Positions 4,673-7,387 of a DNA stretch of 7,387 nucleotides are shown one piece after another. Under the pieces are notes generated by a model, which searched no databases, was not told where the DNA came from, and saw only the letters and a program-made list of their open reading frames with translations. The position numbers were made by a program, and so were the translations under genes. How positions within the stretch are numbered: the first letter of the stretch is position 1; each line of letters begins with the position of its first letter. This DNA comes from Pseudomonadota bacterium (lineage in GTDB: Bacteria; Pseudomonadota; Gammaproteobacteria; Burkholderiales; Gallionellaceae): contig JAJZSA010000094.1 in assembly GCA_021822115.1 (NCBI GenBank), positions 1 through 7,387 of the forward strand. The letters run 5' to 3'.

Positions 4673-7111
4673 TCAGGCCTGGAGTTCTAGCAGCAGCTTC
4701 ATGAAAGACTGGGCAAATCCGGCACCATCCATGATGGGCGAGGCCTCCACCTGCGCGCGCAAGTCAGCGCGCAACTGCGACAAGCCCACTAGATCGGCAG
4801 CGAACGCTACCGCTTTCGCCACATAATCTTGCGGCGACGACGCTATCCATTGCGGCAACCCCGCATTCGCCAAGAAGCCCGCCCCCTGCCGGAACAGGAA
4901 GGACTCGCCGGCAAGATTCAACACCGGAACGCCCATCCACAGGCTTTCCACCGTGGTGGTGCCGCCCGGGTAAGGGAAAGGATCGAGCGCGATGTCCACG
5001 CGGTGATAGGCGGCGAAATATCTCTCGCGCGATTCCGCACCTTCGAGGATCAGCCGCTCCGCCTCGATGCCGTGCGCGGCGAAGCGCGCCAAGGTCTGTT
5101 CCCGCACCGTTGCATCGCCCAGCTGTTTCGATTTCAGGAATAGCTTGCTGCCGGCCACCGTCTGCAACACACGCGACCATAACGCGACCACCTCGTCGTT
5201 CATCTTGGCCAGGTTGTTGAAGCAGCCGAAGGTGACATAGCCGTTCGCCAGCGCGGGCAGCGGCGACACGTCGATCGCCACATCCGGACGCGTGAAGCAC
5301 AAGCGCGTCTCAGGCATGCGCACGATCTGCTCGGTGAAATAGCGTTCCTGTTTCGGCGGCAAGGTGACCGCATCGGCGATGAGATAGTCGATCTCCGTCA
5401 CGCCGGTGGTGGCGAAATAGCCCAGCCAGGCCACCTGCACCGGCGCGGGTTTATAGGCGAACATCGGCAGGCGGTTGTAGCGCGAATGGCCGGATAGATC
5501 GATCAGGATGTGCACGCCGTCGTCGTGGATCAGTTTGGCCGCAGCGGCATCATTCAGCCCGACCAGCAGATGCCAAGCCGCGAAATGCGACTTCAAGCGC
5601 AACGTGGTCTCGTCCGTCCATGCATCAGTGGGATAGGCATACAGCTCGAACGCTTCACGATCCAGATGACGCAGCAGGTTCTCCAGAAAGTAGCCCACTG
5701 GGTGGTTACGGAAATCGCCGGAGACGAAACCGATGCGCAGACGCTGAGGCTGCGATGCGCAGCGCCACTTGTCGAAGCGCATGCGTGCATGGGCCGACAC
5801 CGCCGCCCCGAAACGTTGCGCCTCTTCGAAAGCCGTTTGTTGCGACACCTCGGGGCTGTAGTTGAGCATGAACAGCAGGTTGCTGTGCGCCTTGAAATAT
5901 TCTGGCTTGAGTTGCAAAGCCTGGCGGTAACAATCCTCTGCCGCACGCAGGTCGCCCATGTCCTGCAACAGGATGCCCAGGTTGTTGTGCGTCTCGGCGC
6001 GCGAGGGGTCGAGCGCGAGTGCCTGACGGTAACTGGCCGCCGCCTCGCTCAGGCGACCGAGTTCTTTCAGCGTATTGCCCAGGTTGCTGAGCGCTTCGAC
6101 TTGCTGCGGCGCCAGCGCCAGCGTCACGCGCAACTGCGCTTCCGCTTCGGTCAAACGCCCCAGATCATGCAGCACGACGCCGAGGTTACCGCTCGCCGCG
6201 ACATAGCCGGGACGCAACTGCAAGGCGCGCCGATAACACTCGGCCGCCTCGGACAAACGCCCTGCGGCACGCAAGGTATTGCCCAGGTTGTAATGCGCCG
6301 CCGGCAACTGGGGTTGCAGCTTGATCGCACGGCGGAGACTGGTTTCGGCCTCGGCCAAGCGCCCCTGCTCTTGCAACAGCGTGCCCAGGTTGCAATGCGC
6401 ATCGGCGTATTCCGGCTTGAGTTTGAGGGCGCGGCGATAGCTGTTCTCGGCCTCTTGCCAGCGCCCGGCATCGTGCAGTGCCACGCCAAGGTTGCTGTGC
6501 ACATCCGCTTCCTTCGGCGACAACTTGGCGGCCTGCTGCAACGCCGCGATGGCCTCTTCGGCCTGCCCCAGTTGTTTCAGCGCCGTACCCAAAGCGCGCC
6601 AGCCGAAACCGTGTTGTGGATAGTGTTCGGTCATGGTGCGCGCCTGTTGCGCAACCTCGGCCATACGCCCCTGATTGAACAGCGCCACCAGCGCCTCGTC
6701 TTCCTTGGGAGAAGGCTTGCCGCCGCGCTTGACCGGCGCACAGCCCGCCAGACGAACCGCCAGCGCATCGACCTCCGCACCTTGCAGCCCTTGCTGGCGC
6801 GCGATCTGCAACACCTCGCGCGCCGCCTCCGGCTGGCCGGCTTGCAGCAGGGCATCGATATAACTCAACCAGAATTGCGCACGTGCGGGATCGCTTTCCA
6901 GCGCGGCGAGCAGATGCGGGATACCCGCTTGCGGCTGCCCCGCCTGCACCTCCAGCACGCCCAGGTTATGGCGTGCTTCCACATGCTGCGCATCGACCGC
7001 AAGGATGGCTTGATAGAGCTGGCGCGCCTCGGCGGCACGTCCGGCTTGATGCAAGGCAACGGCTTGTTGCAGGGATTGCTGAAGGGTCTCGCGCAAGGGG
7101 TCAGCCGTCAT
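4673..7111 (-). CDS. TPR-containing O-GlcNAc-transferase-like (SPINDLY family, GT41) protein
   Basis: This 812-residue cytoplasmic protein is a predicted GT41 glycosyltransferase that would transfer a sugar to Ser/Thr of proteins. Residues 9-110 form three TPR units. A basic linker (about 111-132, CAPVKRGGKPSPK) is followed by one looser TPR (133-166) and then seven regular 34-residue TPRs (167-404). Such a superhelix normally binds the protein substrate. The catalytic region spans about 456-812. It opens with RIGFVSGDFRNHPVGYF (H470 is the family's active-site-type histidine). It continues with DLSGHSRYNRL (H542), KPAPVQVAWLGYFATTG, and FNNLAKMNDEVVALW (K636, matching the UDP-binding lysine of human OGT). 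It ends with DPFPYPGGTTTVESLWMGVPV. Human OGT has HTT where this protein has GTTT, as bacterial and plant SPINDLY proteins do. The donor may therefore not be UDP-GlcNAc; plant SPY uses GDP-fucose. The ATG overlaps tatC by 11 bases and has GGGTGAG just upstream on its strand. Flagellin or a surface protein are plausible targets, but this is inference. Confidence 0.92.
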   Translation of the reverse strand: MTADPLRETLQQSLQQAVALHQAGRAAEARQLYQAILAVDAQHVEARHNLGVLEVQAGQPQAGIPHLLAALESDPARAQFWLSYIDALLQAGQPEAAREVLQIARQQGLQGAEVDALAVRLAGCAPVKRGGKPSPKEDEALVALFNQGRMAEVAQQARTMTEHYPQHGFGWRALGTALKQLGQAEEAIAALQQAAKLSPKEADVHSNLGVALHDAGRWQEAENSYRRALKLKPEYADAHCNLGTLLQEQGRLAEAETSLRRAIKLQPQLPAAHYNLGNTLRAAGRLSEAAECYRRALQLRPGYVAASGNLGVVLHDLGRLTEAEAQLRVTLALAPQQVEALSNLGNTLKELGRLSEAAASYRQALALDPSRAETHNNLGILLQDMGDLRAAEDCYRQALQLKPEYFKAHSNLLFMLNYSPEVSQQTAFEEAQRFGAAVSAHARMRFDKWRCASQPQRLRIGFVSGDFRNHPVGYFLENLLRHLDREAFELYAYPTDAWTDETTLRLKSHFAAWHLLVGLNDAAAAKLIHDDGVHILIDLSGHSRYNRLPMFAYKPAPVQVAWLGYFATTGVTEIDYLIADAVTLPPKQERYFTEQIVRMPETRLCFTRPDVAIDVSPLPALANGYVTFGCFNNLAKMNDEVVALWSRVLQTVAGSKLFLKSKQLGDATVREQTLARFAAHGIEAERLILEGAESRERYFAAYHRVDIALDPFPYPGGTTTVESLWMGVPVLNLAGESFLFRQGAGFLANAGLPQWIASSPQDYVAKAVAFAADLVGLSQLRADLRAQVEASPIMDGAGFAQSFMKLLLELQA
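5900..6613 (-). repeat. Seven tandem 102-base TPR-coding units
   Basis: Exactly seven consecutive 34-codon units encode residues 167-404 of the GT41 protein, each built on a consensus like NLG..L...GR..EA...YR.AL.L.P. The shared codons show at the DNA level: GCCCAGGTTG recurs on the + strand at several units (for example near 5969, 6078, 6289 and 6387) and close variants occur elsewhere. Three further TPR units (6782-7087) lie nearer the gene start and are more diverged. The near-identity of units could let copy number change by recombination. Confidence 0.85.
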
Positions 7112-7385
7112 GGCTCACCCGGTCATCGGTCTCGGGCTCCCGTACACCGATCCAGCTGGCCACCACCACACCGGCCTCGTACAGCAGCCACAGCGGCACG
7201 GCCAGCATGAACTGCGAGACCACATCCGGTGGCGTGACGACCGCCGCCACCACGAAAGCACCGACGATGACATAGGGACGCGTCTCACGCAGCTTGGCCA
7301 CCGACACCACGCCCATGCGCACCAGCAATACCACGGCCACCGGGACTTCGAAGGTAAGACCGAAGGCGAGGAACATGCCGAGTAC
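7101..7385 (-). CDS. tatC: TatC, Sec-independent protein translocase subunit, C-terminal part
   Basis: The right edge holds the last 94 residues of TatC, the inner-membrane protein that recognises twin-arginine signal peptides of folded cargo and forms the Tat complex with TatA and TatB. The fragment begins VLGMFLAFGLTFEVPVAVVLL and includes the family hallmarks FEVPV (with the conserved Glu) and RPYVIVGAFVVAAVVTPPDVVSQ. Hydrophobic helices follow (FMLAVPLWLLYEAGVVVASWIGV), then a polar cytoplasmic tail ending DDRVSHDG. Full-length TatC is about 250 residues, so roughly 150 residues lie beyond the window. Codons are open to the edge. TGA at 7101-7103 lies 11 bases inside the start of the GT41 gene, so the two are probably co-transcribed and translationally coupled. 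In proteobacteria tatA and tatB usually lie just upstream, which would be to the right. Confidence 0.96.
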   Translation of the reverse strand, partial: VLGMFLAFGLTFEVPVAVVLLVRMGVVSVAKLRETRPYVIVGAFVVAAVVTPPDVVSQFMLAVPLWLLYEAGVVVASWIGVREPETDDRVSHDG

Positions 7386-7387
7386 GA

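Noticed and set aside
4669..4680. AGGC-TCAG-GCCT hairpin as a terminator
   Set aside because: The stem is only 4 base pairs. No T-run follows on the + strand, and on the - strand the T-run is 12 bases away, too far for a standard intrinsic terminator.
5510..7210. A 566-codon open frame on the + strand opposite the GT41 gene
   Set aside because: It runs in the register where antisense stops correspond to sense codons TTA, CTA and TCA, which are rare in GC-rich genes. Its translation is rich in Arg, Gln and Leu with repeats mirroring the TPR codons, and the opposite strand encodes a clear conserved enzyme.

Overview
The window looks like a piece of a moderately GC-rich betaproteobacterial chromosome. 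The TatC C-terminus, including the motif TPPDVVSQ, and the mix of SPINDLY-type and radical SAM genes recall Gallionellaceae and related Nitrosomonadales. That assignment is inference from sequence style, not from a search. Coding density is near total: no stretch without a gene exceeds about 20 bases, and no RNA gene, insertion sequence, CRISPR array, origin or attachment site was seen.

Left arm (bases 2-4663, + strand). Four genes run head to tail with gaps of 20, 4 and 0 bases and so look like one operon entered part-way. They are (i) the C-terminal end of an unrecognised helical protein; (ii) a radical SAM protein with a SPASM-like auxiliary cluster region and a Rossmann-like C-terminal domain; (iii) a B12-binding-type radical SAM protein with a zinc-ribbon-like four-cysteine module and its own Rossmann-like C-terminal domain; (iv) a glycosyltransferase-like protein. 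The set suggests synthesis or tailoring of an unusual glycan (surface polysaccharide, lipopolysaccharide or flagellin glycan), but no substrate can be read from the sequence.

Right arm (bases 4673-7385, - strand). The end of tatC overlaps by 11 bases the start of an 812-residue protein with eleven TPR repeats and a GT41 (SPINDLY/OGT-like) catalytic domain. This is a probable cytoplasmic protein O-glycosyltransferase. The two arms converge with only 9 bases between stop codons and no convincing terminator.

Taken together, three or four of the six genes bear on glycosylation. The most unusual part is the adjacent pair of different radical SAM enzymes that each end in a nucleotide- or sugar-binding-like Rossmann domain, directly followed by a glycosyltransferase. 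This is the best candidate for an undescribed system in the window.
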